Shown: positions 1-8,831, counted from the stretch's first letter. The stretch is 12,713 nt of DNA from Hydnum rufescens UP504 (GCA_014904985.1 MU129317.1:14890-27602), one strand, 5' to 3'. The notes: a model not told the origin generated them from the sequence alone. Program-made: numbers and translations.

Positions 1-533
1 TCACATGGGTGACAGCCTTTACTCGTGTCATCCGGGTGGGTGCTCAGCATCACTATCAGAATTGTTCTTTAGAGGCCTGGGTAGCCTCCATGGGTGTGCT
101 CACAGCAGTGCTTAAATGGGGTCGGTCACAGGTCACAAGCACCCCACAACTGGCCAAAATACGGTGCCTGGGGATTATGTAAAGTCACGTGCCGACCTAA
201 GGTCGTAACACTACAGTACTACATTTGGATCCAAAGTTGGCTCTGCACGAGTCCGTGGAAGCCAATTTGGCTCTGCGGAACCAAAAGCACCAGTTCCCAC
301 GGGGTGACCATGTTTGATCCGAGGGACTTTGCACTACAAACAAAGGCGGAAGTAGAAATAAAGACCTCGGTCAATTATTTCAGTCGTCTCGGCTTCCTCC
401 TATTACGCCCAAAACGGCGACATCCTTTACATAATCAATCCTCATTCGTCAGACCAGCCCCATCTAGCCCCACCTTGTGGAGACCCAAGGAGGAAGCGAG
501 AGACCGACTGATACAATCAGTCTAGTTGATTCG
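1..533. other. 5' flank of the HNH_2-like gene, no gene recognised
   Basis: No reading frame here resembles a known protein. A plus-strand frame runs open from 94 to 525, but it has the low-complexity, Trp/Cys/Pro-rich look of chance translation and no family motif. The stretch probably holds the promoter and 5' leader of the gene starting at 534. A ten-base word, ttggctctgc, occurs twice 32 nt apart (237 and 269), and a short perfect hairpin lies just before the start codon. No clear TATA box was picked out. Confidence 0.4.
506..522. repeat. Perfect 7-bp inverted repeat in the leader
   Basis: The arms gactgat and atcagtc flank the loop aca, giving a perfect 7-bp stem whose 3' end is 11 nt before the ATG at 534. 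It could fold in the 5' untranslated RNA or be a palindromic protein-binding site. A stem this short can also arise by chance. Confidence 0.4.
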
Positions 534-1808
534 ATGGGGAGCCCAACCCTCTACGACATCTTCGATCCAAATTGTTATAATAATGTCTTCGTGTTCGTCT
601 ACTCTAATGAGCCGATATTGGTTGCAGGTTGTTTTATTCTATGCTCGCCTATGCTCACCTACTGATGATTTGCTTCGTCTCGCGTAGCATGCTACGTCCC
701 ATCGTCTCCCGAGAAAAGATCCTTCAAAGTGAAATGTTTTTACAACTGGTTGAACTATATTTGCTTCAACCCTACCGGCAAGAAATGGTCTCTATATCCT
801 TGCGGCATGAAACCGGGCTCTCTTCCTTTTGCTGTTGATATAATTTCTCCTGCCCGCGAATGCCTCGATAGGGACTCTTCAGATCACCTTTTACCTGGCG
901 CCTACATCATTCTTAAAGACGGTTGGAGCCACCTGCCTTAATTCACTCTGTTTCTAAATCACGTTGGGATTTTTCAGGGAGCAATCGCTCTCCTATACTC
1001 GCGCCTCGCAACTTAGACTCCAAGGAATTGAATCTATTCCCGGTTGGTGTCTTTCTCCCTAGTCAGCTGTGCCTCACACATGTTTCCCAGAGAGCGGCCG
1101 AGATCAATACAGCTCCCTCATCCGTCCCTGCTAATGCCTTCTGCAATATCACTGGGGCACCTCTCAATGATGAAAATAGAAGTGTTGTGCAGATCATTCG
1201 AGACAGAAATACAGAAACCAGATGGGTAATTGTGAGCATCTATTTACACGAAAATCATCCCCAATCTGTGTAGGATTTACCTCTGACTACATAGTTTAGC
1301 TTCTCAGACAATTTGACGCTCTCCCTACGGACTTTGATACGCCTCGAAATTTCTTGACGATGACTTCTTCCCTTCAACCTCACTTCGACAACTATGCGTT
1401 TGGTGTTGACGTTGACGTGTGTAATAAACTGTTCCCGTGAAGAAGATATTCATTGAAGAGATCCCACAGGATAACTACAGAATCATCCAGTTCGCGCAGC
1501 CCTCACCAGACTTTGACGTCTCCAACGTTGGCACGTTAAAACTTGCGGAAGGCCAAGAGATGCCCTACGATGAATGCCTCAGGCTTCATTTTCACTTTTG
1601 TCTCCGCATGTATGTTTCCTCCCCGCCTCCTGGAGTCCAGGCATATACTATGAGAGACGTGCAGGATCTGGAAGAAGAAATAGGGATGAACGAAAGAGAT
1701 GAGAGCCTCCCAGAACTAGCCGATCCGGTCTGGAGTTCCCCTCTCGGACAAGAAATCCTTCGAGCAGCTATGGCTCAGCGGTGTGCATACTTCTTATGTT
1801 CGTGGTGA
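534..1808 (+). CDS. HNH_2-type (PF13391-like) fungal protein, six exons
   Basis: Model: exons 534-627, 688-921, 978-1042, 1091-1225, 1300-1416, 1470-1808. Introns are 60, 56, 48, 74 and 53 nt, all GT...AG. The exons sum to 984 nt, which is 327 residues plus TGA. This exact closure over five introns is the main support. The N-terminal half has motifs I recall from basidiomycete members (YDIFDPN, VFVYSNEP, CFNPTGKKWSLYP, LPGAYIIL). The core follows: CNITG, then VVQIIRDRN, then DTPRNFL, LQPHFDNYAFGVDVD and DNYRIIQF. That order matches HNH_2 (C-x-TG, xHIIPR, N-x-L, LHxxFD), so a nuclease ancestry is likely. However, the two histidine positions appear to read Gln (VVQII and LQPHFD), so catalysis is doubtful. 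The C-terminus is acidic, with no signal peptide or membrane segment. ATG 534 was chosen because family-like sequence starts there. The donors gttgtt and gttgga are weak, so exon ends could shift. Confidence 0.75.
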
Positions 1809-2189
1809 AGTACATGTCCCAGTCTAACCATCGCATTCAAGTATCCCATTAGCGCTAGTGTGACGGGTACTTTACAGACCCATGATGAATGGCATTGTAC
1901 TCGTTTTTATATAGCCTTTCCTCGATAAGAATTTGAGACGACGAATGACGAGTATTGGAGTAATTGGAGTATTGATCCAGAGAGTAGACATTCGGCCGTC
2001 ATAATCGATATTTATCAAGGCAAGAAAGACATATACTACAACATGGCCTTGAGATCCGAATTGATGGCCTCGGCATTAAACTCAAACAGGGGAGGAAACG
2101 TTAGTGATGGTCAGGAAAGGGGCCTTTCCATTCATACTCTAGACCCAAACCTCCCAAAGAAACAACAATAACGCAGATCAGAATCACAC
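1809..2189. other. Intergenic stretch, no gene recognised
   Basis: This is the 3' flank of the HNH_2-like gene. No long open frame, RNA gene or repeat family is visible. A small local duplication (gagtattggagtaattggagtatt, around 1949-1973) is present. On the minus strand the right end could be intronic, because a strong donor-like gtgagtgg sits at about 2245 reading leftward. Confidence 0.4.
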
Positions 2190-2762
2190 TCAAAAAGCAC
2201 CCACCTCAGAACATAAGTGAAGGAAGGGGGGAGACCACTCACTAGTAGGCCAATGTGTCCATCCGATCTGGCCTAAAGAACCTCTAGCAGGCTGTACGTT
2301 CCATGAGACTCTTCGGCTTCTCCTCTCTACTAAGGAATCAGTCATCCAAGGGGATTTGACACGCGACAATCCATGGACAACTGAAGGTCTTGAATTAGAG
2401 GCGATTTTTTCCATGTCCTTCTGGGGGCGTTCCCCGATCTCTGCCGAAACCGCAACAGCCCATATTTCTTTGAATCGGGGCTCGTTTAGGGGACCTTGTG
2501 TGCAAGATGCAGGGCGTCCCTTAATCACAGAGTCATAGAAATCAAGGGTCACAGATGAGGTATGAGTCGAATAATGCTCTTGTCCAAGGAAAAACAAAGA
2601 ATAATTTAAACCAGTGGCAAGCAAGACCTGATATCGAAAACGACACTCACGAAGAAGAGCGCCGTGCATTGGGCCGGCACGTCGAGAGATTCGACATCTT
2701 TGAGTGCACGGAGGGGCCGAAGGGCGACCAGGTGGCGGGCGAATGTCCCCTAGCGACCCCAT
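2190..2762 (-). CDS. Unrecognised open frame of 190 codons
   Basis: An uninterrupted minus-strand frame starts at ATG 2762 and ends at TGA 2190. I do not recognise the product. It has a Pro/Arg-rich start, a middle segment that could be helical (RFKEIWAVAVSAEIG, ERPQKDMEKIAS) and a Trp/Ser-rich end, with no signal peptide or clear membrane helix. Two strong donor-like sites on the same strand (gtgagtgtc near 2650, gtgagtgg near 2245) interrupt it, so the true gene may be a spliced one using only parts of this frame. A second ATG in another frame (near 2700, beginning MSNLSTCRPN and leading to the first donor) is an equally possible start. It may also be chance. Confidence 0.25.
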   Translation of the reverse strand: MGSLGDIRPPPGRPSAPPCTQRCRISRRAGPMHGALLRECRFRYQVLLATGLNYSLFFLGQEHYSTHTSSVTLDFYDSVIKGRPASCTQGPLNEPRFKEIWAVAVSAEIGERPQKDMEKIASNSRPSVVHGLSRVKSPWMTDSLVERRSRRVSWNVQPARGSLGQIGWTHWPTSEWSPPFLHLCSEVGAF

Positions 2763-2991
2763 AGTCAGTACTCAAGGATACGTGGTCCCAAGGATAGAAA
2801 CCAAGACGCACAGCCCCATCTTTCTGTCATACGGCCGAAATCGCGATCGAATCGCACTTATAACCCGGTTGAATAAGCAATGTATGCCGAGAAGACATCC
2901 ACCTGACTCGCATCGATTCCTTTCCGTAATTGAACAGTATGTATGACCTAGAGCATCCAGAGAATGACGGAAGTGTTGGCGTGACGCTTAC

Positions 2992-4471
2992 GGGGCTGGG
3001 CCAAGCAAACAGTCCCGAATGAGGCCGGCAGTAAAATTAATCGCGCTGGGTTTGAGATCGCGCATGATCAACTTGGCTAACTGGGCGTCTTGTTCCATGA
3101 TTGGAACAAGGTTGCTTTTCAACAGGAGGGCCGTAACAGGATCATTGAATTTTCTCTGTAAAATATCATTACCACCAAGATCGCCTTTACAACGGCTAAG
3201 ACTTACTTCATCCACGGCGTACAATCCCCTCTTTACTTACTTGGGCCGATGTTTCACAAAGGCGATCCAGGAGAGCGGCATACACCTCATGTCCTAGTTG
3301 CGTGGGAGCTTTGTAAAGAAGCTGAACCACATTTTGCAAAAAGGCTAATATGGTATCTTCACGGTCAGCGGCTTGACTGGCGGTAACGAATATCTGGCGA
3401 ATGAGCAGGCTAATGTCGTGGTTGGCTGGGAGTGAGAATGCCGCTTGGGTTGGAGGCATCTGATCGAGGAGTCGCTCCAGCTCAATGATGATTTGCTGTG
3501 TAGAGTGTGAGACATAAGAATCTCTTTGCAAATAGGAGCACATAGTACGCACCGCAAATCGCTCCAGCGATTGGTTGTGCCCTAGTAAACCATGCGCAGG
3601 ATGAATCTCTGGCATGGTAGATCCATTGATGTAGGGCAAAGCATGTTGCTCATTATGAGGGAATGGTGCAGGTCCGTGAACGCTAGTGCCAACGAAGCAG
3701 CACGAGTCGACATCTAGCGGGTACTGTGAGCAGACATGTAATCCATCACGTTGAGTTCATGGACACACCGAAATCCCCATATACACGGAATTGTTCGTGA
3801 GAAAGTGCACTCGGATGCGGACGAAGGGGTTCTGGGAGGCCGGCAGCAAAAGCAGGAAGTGCAACTGCACTGTCCCAGTAGGGTTGTCCAGTGTGCTGCT
3901 GCTTGAAAAAGTCAACCAACATGCAGACGCTAAACAGGCACACTACTGACTTCACGGTGCATGCGGTGGTCGTTAGTCTGCCATGATCAGCATGACGACG
4001 TATTCCGAAACAACTTGCTGTATACGATAACCGAAGCATCAAAAGTTGTCCCATTAGATATAATGAACACCAGAAGAATTCACCTCGGTATATCCTTGTT
4101 CAGTCAAAAGGTGACGGACGTGAGTGACCATATTGCTCCGAAGCAGCTCTTGCATGGAAATCGAGGTCGCCAGATTTCCAGCAAGGTACTGCACCATAAG
4201 ATGCGCTGCTTTGCGCATCTTTTCTTCATCCTGCTCTAATGCGAAATCTTTGGCTACAAGCTCTCGCGTCGAGATCCCTGCAATAGTGGCCGAACACTCA
4301 ACGACCGGAAGTATGATCTGAAAGGTATCAAAATCAGGATATTTCATTGACGCTGTAAATGGGTGGGTAAACCAAACTAACCTCACAAACAGCTCGCTCG
4401 ACGGTCATTTGAATTACACGCTTGACTCCAGGACTGAGAATCAACGAAGCGAGTTGCGCATTGATCGTGGA
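2992..4471 (-). pseudogene. NOT1-like fragment: Internal fragment of NOT1 (CCR4-NOT scaffold), decayed
   Basis: NOT1 is the scaffold of the CCR4-NOT mRNA deadenylase. Reading leftward: 4471-4382 (INAQLASLILSPGVKRVIQ), a 64-nt intron, 4317-4084 (ILPVVECSATIA, ELVAKDFALEQDEEKMRKAA), a 66-nt intron, then 4017 onward (VVSEYVVMLIMAD), with TAA at 3975-3973. Family-like sequence resumes in another frame (GQPYWDSAV, LPEPLRPHPSALS). After a 55-nt intron (3768-3714) comes 3713-3207 (ISLLIRQIF, VVQLLYKAPTQLGHEVY, LLDRLCETSAQVSKE), where the frame breaks before YAVDE. A 51-nt intron (3206-3156) leads to 3155-2992 (RKFNDPVTALLLKSNLV, DAQLAKLI, LIRDCLL). This covers the CAF40/CNOT9-binding region (DUF3819) and the connector after it. 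The N-terminal HEAT and MIF4G parts and the C-terminal NOT1 superfamily domain are absent. Homology stops at a consensus donor, gtaagc, at 2991. Retained introns mean a DNA-level copy. The family call is strong; the exact breaks are hand-read. Confidence 0.85.
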
Positions 4472-4597
4472 ACGTTCCGTCGCGATGACGAACGTAAGGG
4501 CCCATGTCAAAACTGTTGTCCCGCTGTGACAGTTTTCATCCAGACCCGAATGGCACCCAATAACGCCTCACAGAGCAGGTGCACAGGGCGCAAGTGA

Positions 4598-5815
4598 CAG
4601 CTTCTTATCTTCCTCGTCATACAATTGGGCAAGAATCGTGCCTTCCCTCATGCGATCATGGTCGATCCAAATGTCCTTTAGCACAACGGGGTCACCCATC
4701 TCCTTGCCATGTTCGTCAACTCCGATGGCTTCATAGACGCGAGTCCCTCGACCTCGGAGTGGCTCTGCACCAAACGACGATAAGATCTTTCTGGTTCGGA
4801 ACCTCCTGTCTTTCTTGTTGTCGTTGGAATGAACAGTAATGATGAACTGGGACGGATCTCCTGGGGCACGCATCATAGTAGAGTCAAAGCCCAGTGAAGC
4901 CCTATCAGCGAACGCAAATGCAGCAAACAACTCGACGAGTGCTTTCGGTTCCTACATACAGTTCAGTGCACCGAAAATAATTGAATATATAAACATACGC
5001 ACGGCAATGAAATCAAATGGCTCGCTGACGACGACCGACGACCGACAACAGAACCATACCCTCGTCGTGGCATTTTCGATCGTGATCCCATATGTCGCTC
5101 TGCGGCACGGATCGTCTCTCATGATATGTTGCATACTCCATAGACACTTCCGCACGTCCTAGGGGGAAACGTAAGTATCCCATAGCATCCCATAGTTTGC
5201 GAAGAATACTTGCGTCGTCCAATTCATCTGATCCATCCTTCCGCTTGTATTCGCATCAGAGGGCGATGTCCGCCCATGATGGAATTTCTCCGTTCACGTC
5301 GAATCTGTCCTTGGCTACCAAATAACCGTCAGGCCTAGTGGCATTATATCTGTCAGCCGACGTCGGTGTCATTGATGGATTCTGCTCGAGTTCAAGTGTG
5401 CAGTGGTCCGCAGTTAGCTTCGAGTCTGAGTTTTCAATTACCGCGGCGACGATGTTCTTGAAGATCTCTGTCATAGGTTTGAACGCTGCGTCTTCTCCAC
5501 CAGATTGGGCTTTAGGCTCTATGTTGAAGGCTTTCCATTGACCTGAAGGAGAAAGGACGCCACCGGCCATCGACTTGAGTGTATTCATGGTGGCATCAAG
5601 ATCGAAATCGGGTCGGCGCGGGCTAAGAAATCCATGAAGGCCTGAAAGGTTACTCGGGGCACGGCAGAACCCAAGTCGTCGAGGACGGCCAATCTGGCTT
5701 CCTCGAGGTCATTATTTTGGTAGGAACGACTGGAGTGGACTTTCTTTGCGTGAATTGGAGACTCGTGGACAACTGGAGCCTGCTGTCTTGCAGGAGATTG
5801 TGAATTTCGCGACAT
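4598..5815 (-). pseudogene. N-terminal fragment of a FunK1-type fungal kinase, broken
   Basis: FunK1 (PF17667-like) kinases are expanded in mushroom-forming fungi; their substrates are mostly unknown. ATG 5815 opens a Ser/Gln-rich N-terminus, then LEEARLAVLDDLGSAVPRVTF. The frame shifts near 5625, after FMDFLA, and continues as RPDFDLDATMNTLK. QNPSMTPTSADRYNATRPDG is the usual pre-kinase signature. An in-frame TGA (5258-5256) interrupts ADIAL/CEYKRKDGSDELDD. A 51-nt intron (5209-5159) joins out of phase to VRKCLWSMQHIMRDDPCRR, ATYGITIENATTRVWFC and SEPFDF. A further 51-nt intron (5002-4952) leads to LVELFAAFAFADRASLGFD, RGRGTRVYEA and VLKDIWIDHDRMREG. Likeness ends at EEDKKL, so the catalytic HRD/DFG half is missing. 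With three lesions plus truncation it cannot encode a kinase. The NOT1 piece follows in the same direction. Confidence 0.85.
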
Positions 5816-6620
5816 GAACAATTACGCGCGCTTTCGGAAAGTTCCTTGACCGCGCCTGTACATGCTGTGTCTTCTCATCGCTTGTCACGAAATCTCAATA
5901 CGAACCGGAAATGACTAAGGCTTTCCTACACGGTCACACCGAAACTATAAGAACTGTGCAGCCGGAGAGTGTGCAGTTCACCAAGGTGCGGTGTTTTTAT
6001 CTCTCCAATTCTGAGGCACAACGACGCTGAAGATCTTTGTAGACGTTCTTCTCCGAGGCCAGTCCCACCTATAAGATCAAGGGGCTGCGCACGGTTTGCG
6101 ATGCCCATGTGAAGCCCACACGCGAATGCGGCAAAGGCCTAGCACAAGACCGGTGTGTGTGCACTCGCATGACAAAATTTGGCGCATTCTCAACATCTCA
6201 TAGGCATCTCTACGCACTCTACTGTCTTCGCCAGCGCGAGATCATGAGCGTGCCATGAGACGGCAGTGCAAACCAGTCGAACAACGGAACAGGTCTTCCG
6301 ACCCTCTTCACGGACCCAGGTTGGCATCTGCTCAACACTAGCATCTTATCTACTTCCAATTGTGGGAATCCTGCTCTTCGCCTGTTTGGATTCGGGCCCA
6401 TCGCATCGGATGGATTTGGGATTGGATACATCATCAAAGAGGATGCGATATCCATGTGGGTTCTTTGTGTAGTGAACACTTCCAGACAGAAACCAATGAA
6501 TGTACATTCACGCACAGCTGCGCCTCTTCAAAGCATCTCAAACCCGACGTTTCTTGGACACAATAGCACAGTATCTTCAAGATGTACAACGTCTCGTGAT
6601 GCATATCTATCGGCAGGCTA
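5816..6620. other. No gene recognised; upstream of the FunK1 fragment
   Basis: Only short unassignable frames occur on either strand: a minus frame 5926-6108, a minus frame 6219-6515, and overlapping plus frames at 6266-6566. A plus-strand stretch near 6514-6600 has a coding-like look (FLDTIAQYLQDVQRLVMHIY) and may be the start of the degraded coding region that follows, but I cannot join it to that region by a convincing intron. No RNA gene or repeat was seen. Confidence 0.35.
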
Positions 6621-7248
6621 ATGAACGTACGAGCGCATTTGTGGGTAGATCCCGCTATACTGGATCGTCCAATACAGGTGACTAACTATGTTGATCCTCT
6701 GTCCTTAGGTATCGTCATGGGGCCGACATTTCGCTGGCGATTCGTTAGTCTGATCCTAGGGTGGTTTTCTGTCCGCACCGTTTGTTATTCGGTGTTCTTA
6801 GATGCGTCACCTTGCCCACATCTGACTGCGAGCACAAACTCCTGAAATTTGCATGTCAGTGTCTTGTCTCGTTCCTATTCACTTACGCGACCTTGAATCG
6901 TCGCAGTGAGTGGCGGTTTGGATCGTCTTTTACAACAATTTCCGCGCACTCTGGCAATTGGACGCGCCTCAAGATCTCAAATTAAACACCAACCGGACCA
7001 GGCTAGGATCCTTTTCCCTTCCGCCAGGGCGAGTCCTCACTATCGCCATGGATTCCAACTCGACTTCGTGATGCAATTGTGGCTCTCTAGATGAGTGACC
7101 CATTGCTTGTCAAGGGCTCGAACCCATCTTTGGCCCTGATCAACTCCTCTATGACGCCACTGTGTGGACAACTGTCTGGCGGATTCTCAGCCCCAACAAT
7201 CTCGTCGATTTCAAGGACCGATGTAATAGTGCGAGGCTCTGTGAGGAG
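6621..7248 (+). pseudogene. Degraded coding-like region, family unknown
   Basis: Three plus-strand stretches read like protein. The first, from 6621, gives VDPAILDRPIQVTNYVDPLS then MGPTFRWRFVSLILGW, which has a faint flavour of fungal regulator-type proteins. The second, 6910-7067, gives AVWIVFYNNFRALWQLDAPQ and later LGSFSLPPGRVLTIAMDSN. The third, 7117-7248, gives PIFGPDQLLYDATVWTTVWR and SPNNLVDFKDRCNSARLC and ends at a donor-like gtaaag. The second and third share a frame but are split by TGA at 7069-7071 and 7096-7098. A 47-nt GT...AG segment (7068-7114) would remove both stops, but it puts the frame one base out. So either the gene is decayed or my splice sites are wrong. I cannot name the family, and no start codon or terminal exon is established. 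Confidence 0.35.
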
Positions 7249-7612
7249 GTAAAGCAAATTGATTCTTTACCTTGATAATTTAAAGTGTACGAGAAGCTTG
7301 ATTGCTTAATATATCATATATCATGAGTCCTCATCCGAACTGATATGCCTAGGCCATACTTTGTGCCATGGGAATGAATAGATTGTGCGAGTGCTAGAGA
7401 TTACGAACATGAAGGACATGGAAGCATAGAAAGTACTGCTGTTAGATGGATCCTGTCATGCAGAGTGATCGGGGGGGGGGGGTCGTGCATCCCGGGAATA
7501 CAGACCCCAGAAGTGGGTATATCGATTTGAAAGGGGGGACTCTGGCGTTATCATTGGTAGAATGGCGGGGTTGTTAGTGACAGTAGCTTGAGAAAAGCAG
7601 TCAAGTCATACC
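7249..7612. other. Intergenic stretch with a poly-G run
   Basis: No open frame of note. It is AT-rich at 7299-7324 (near-duplicate atatatcat words) and carries a long G tract. It lies between the degraded plus-strand region and the 3' end of the minus-strand coiled-coil gene, so it may contain that gene's 3' untranslated region and terminator. I could not pick out a specific polyadenylation signal. Confidence 0.4.
7471..7482. repeat. Homopolymer of twelve G
   Basis: Twelve consecutive G follow gatc. Such tracts are prone to slippage and to assembly error, and G-rich strands can form unusual structures. No nearby partner G tracts make a classic G-quadruplex obvious. Confidence 0.9.
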
Positions 7613-8831
7613 TCACGTACATGCACCATCGGGTGCGAGTAGCCGGAGTTGTTCTTGCAGTTTCGCAATCTGTGCTTCTGCCGCATGCCGACCTTCAGCT
7701 TCGCGAACCACGTCTGCTTCAGCTGCACGACGTCGTTCTTCCTCGAGCCGTCGCTGTTCCGCCTCGCGAGCAGCCAGTTCTTCCGCTGCATGACGTCGTT
7801 CCTCCTCGAGCCGTCGCTGTTCCGCCTCGCGAGCAGCTAGTTCTTCCGCTGCATGACGTCGTTCCTCCTCGAGCCGTCGCTGTTCCGCCTCGCGAGCAGC
7901 CAGTTCTTCCGCTTCCCGCTGGGCCTCCTCCGCTGCCTGCTGGGCCTCCTCCGCTGCCTGCTGGGCCTCCTCCGCTGCCTGAGCACGCAGCTCGGCCGTG
8001 TGTAGGTTGAGATTTCTTTCCTGTGAATATTTACTTGAATATTAGAGATAAAGTGATCCATCCGAAAAGAAGAAATACAGACTCTTATCGTATTAAACTT
8101 CCAATATGTCAAGAGAATCTTGGGCTGGTCTGCCACAAGATCCCTTTCGCGCATATCGACAAGGGGTCCTTCGGGAATCTCCCCATCATCTTCCCCTCCC
8201 CACTGCGTTCGGATGAAAAGCCGGATCGACCGAGCGAGCCACCAGCAGTTCCCAGTCCACAAGTGATATTCTCGTCGCTGCATCGATACCGCATACGCGG
8301 CAAGGATGACATCGACAAGGTTTGGACGAGTATCCACCGCTCGAAAATGTGTCGTGCCGAGGCTTCGTAGCGAGGAGTTCTTTCCGGAAGATCCTGGTTT
8401 TGAAGCAATGAAGTACTTTTTTATCGCGTCACCATCGAGTGGTTGGCACCAATCTGCCGCCCTGCCTTCGCGCTCCGCACCCTGCTGATCCTTCGCTGCC
8501 TGTGGAGAGCCCCCGAAAGACTTGGGGACAAGACTAGTAGAAGATCCCTTGGATGCGTGCCAAGGGTCATTCTCAAACGACATGCGATCAATACGCAAAT
8601 AGACGACCGAGCGAGGGTCTCGCTCAAAGACCAACGTTAAACCTTCGTGCTTGAATTTGTCGAAACGTTCCCAGTGGAAGATCGTAGCAAGCTTGAAGGC
8701 AGTGTAGGGAGGACTCTCGTCGTGCGTTAGATTGACTAGTTGCGTGTACCAGACCCCTAGGGGCCTCTTGGCTAGATTGCCTGGCGCTAAGAAGGGGGAA
8801 TGGAGTCGCGAGGTGGCGATGGGTCAGACAT
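7613..8831 (-). CDS. Asn-Cys motif protein with C-terminal coiled coil, two exons
   Basis: I do not know the function. Exon 1 runs 8831-8083, then a 62-nt intron (8082-8021, gtctgt...ttcacag), then exon 2, 8020-7613. The ATG at 8831 opens MSDPSPPRDSIPPS and meets TAG after a CCCCC run. One base more there would join it to LAPGNLAKRPLGVWYTQLVN and FKLATIFHWERFDKFKHEG. Exon 1 is 749 nt, one short of a whole number of codons, which fits a one-base deletion or a sequence error. The core has YHLWTGNCWWLARSI, with Cys near residue 196. The pattern recalls Asn-Cys motifs of papain-fold families such as LRAT or PPPDE, but no catalytic His is assigned. After the intron the protein becomes a long Glu/Arg/Ala coiled coil: three AAEEAQQ heptads, then three 21-residue units (AAREAEQRRLEEERRHAAEE). 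It ends AKLQEQLRLLAPDGACT. The total would be about 385 residues, probably cytosolic. Confidence 0.6.
7731..7913. repeat. Three tandem 63-bp units in the coiled-coil exon
   Basis: Units begin at 7731, 7794 and 7857 and differ at only a few bases (for example cttcctc/cctcctc and agccag/agctag). The third copy diverges after 7913. On the minus strand each unit encodes 21 residues, exactly three coiled-coil heptads. Near-identity at DNA level points to recent unit duplication. Confidence 0.9.
7919..7981. repeat. Three perfect tandem 21-bp units
   Basis: The sequence ctgggcctcctccgctgcct plus a final g is repeated at 7919, 7940 and 7961 without a mismatch. On the minus strand each copy encodes one heptad, AAEEAQQ. 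It directly abuts the 63-bp array, so the coiled coil appears to have grown at two scales. Confidence 0.9.

Noticed and set aside
94..525. 143-codon open frame on the plus strand
   Set aside because: Composition looks like chance translation, there is no motif or splice support, and it sits in the expected leader/promoter of the gene at 534.
2950..2991. CTAG followed by T-rich DNA downstream of the NOT1 fragment, considered as a Helitron 3' end
   Set aside because: The required hairpin just upstream is at best 4 bp, and no matching 5' TC end or helicase gene is visible.
7110..7125. gggctcgaaccc resembling a tRNA T-arm
   Set aside because: The loop does not match the TTCRANY pattern and no acceptor, D or anticodon arms pair around it; it falls inside a coding-like frame.
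7588..8010. Plus-strand frame with Leu-Pro-Pro repeats, and the long minus-strand frame continuing through the repeat as RQRRRPS units
   Set aside because: Both are shadow frames of the tandem repeats. The frame that joins in phase through the 62-nt intron gives a regular coiled coil, which is far more plausible.
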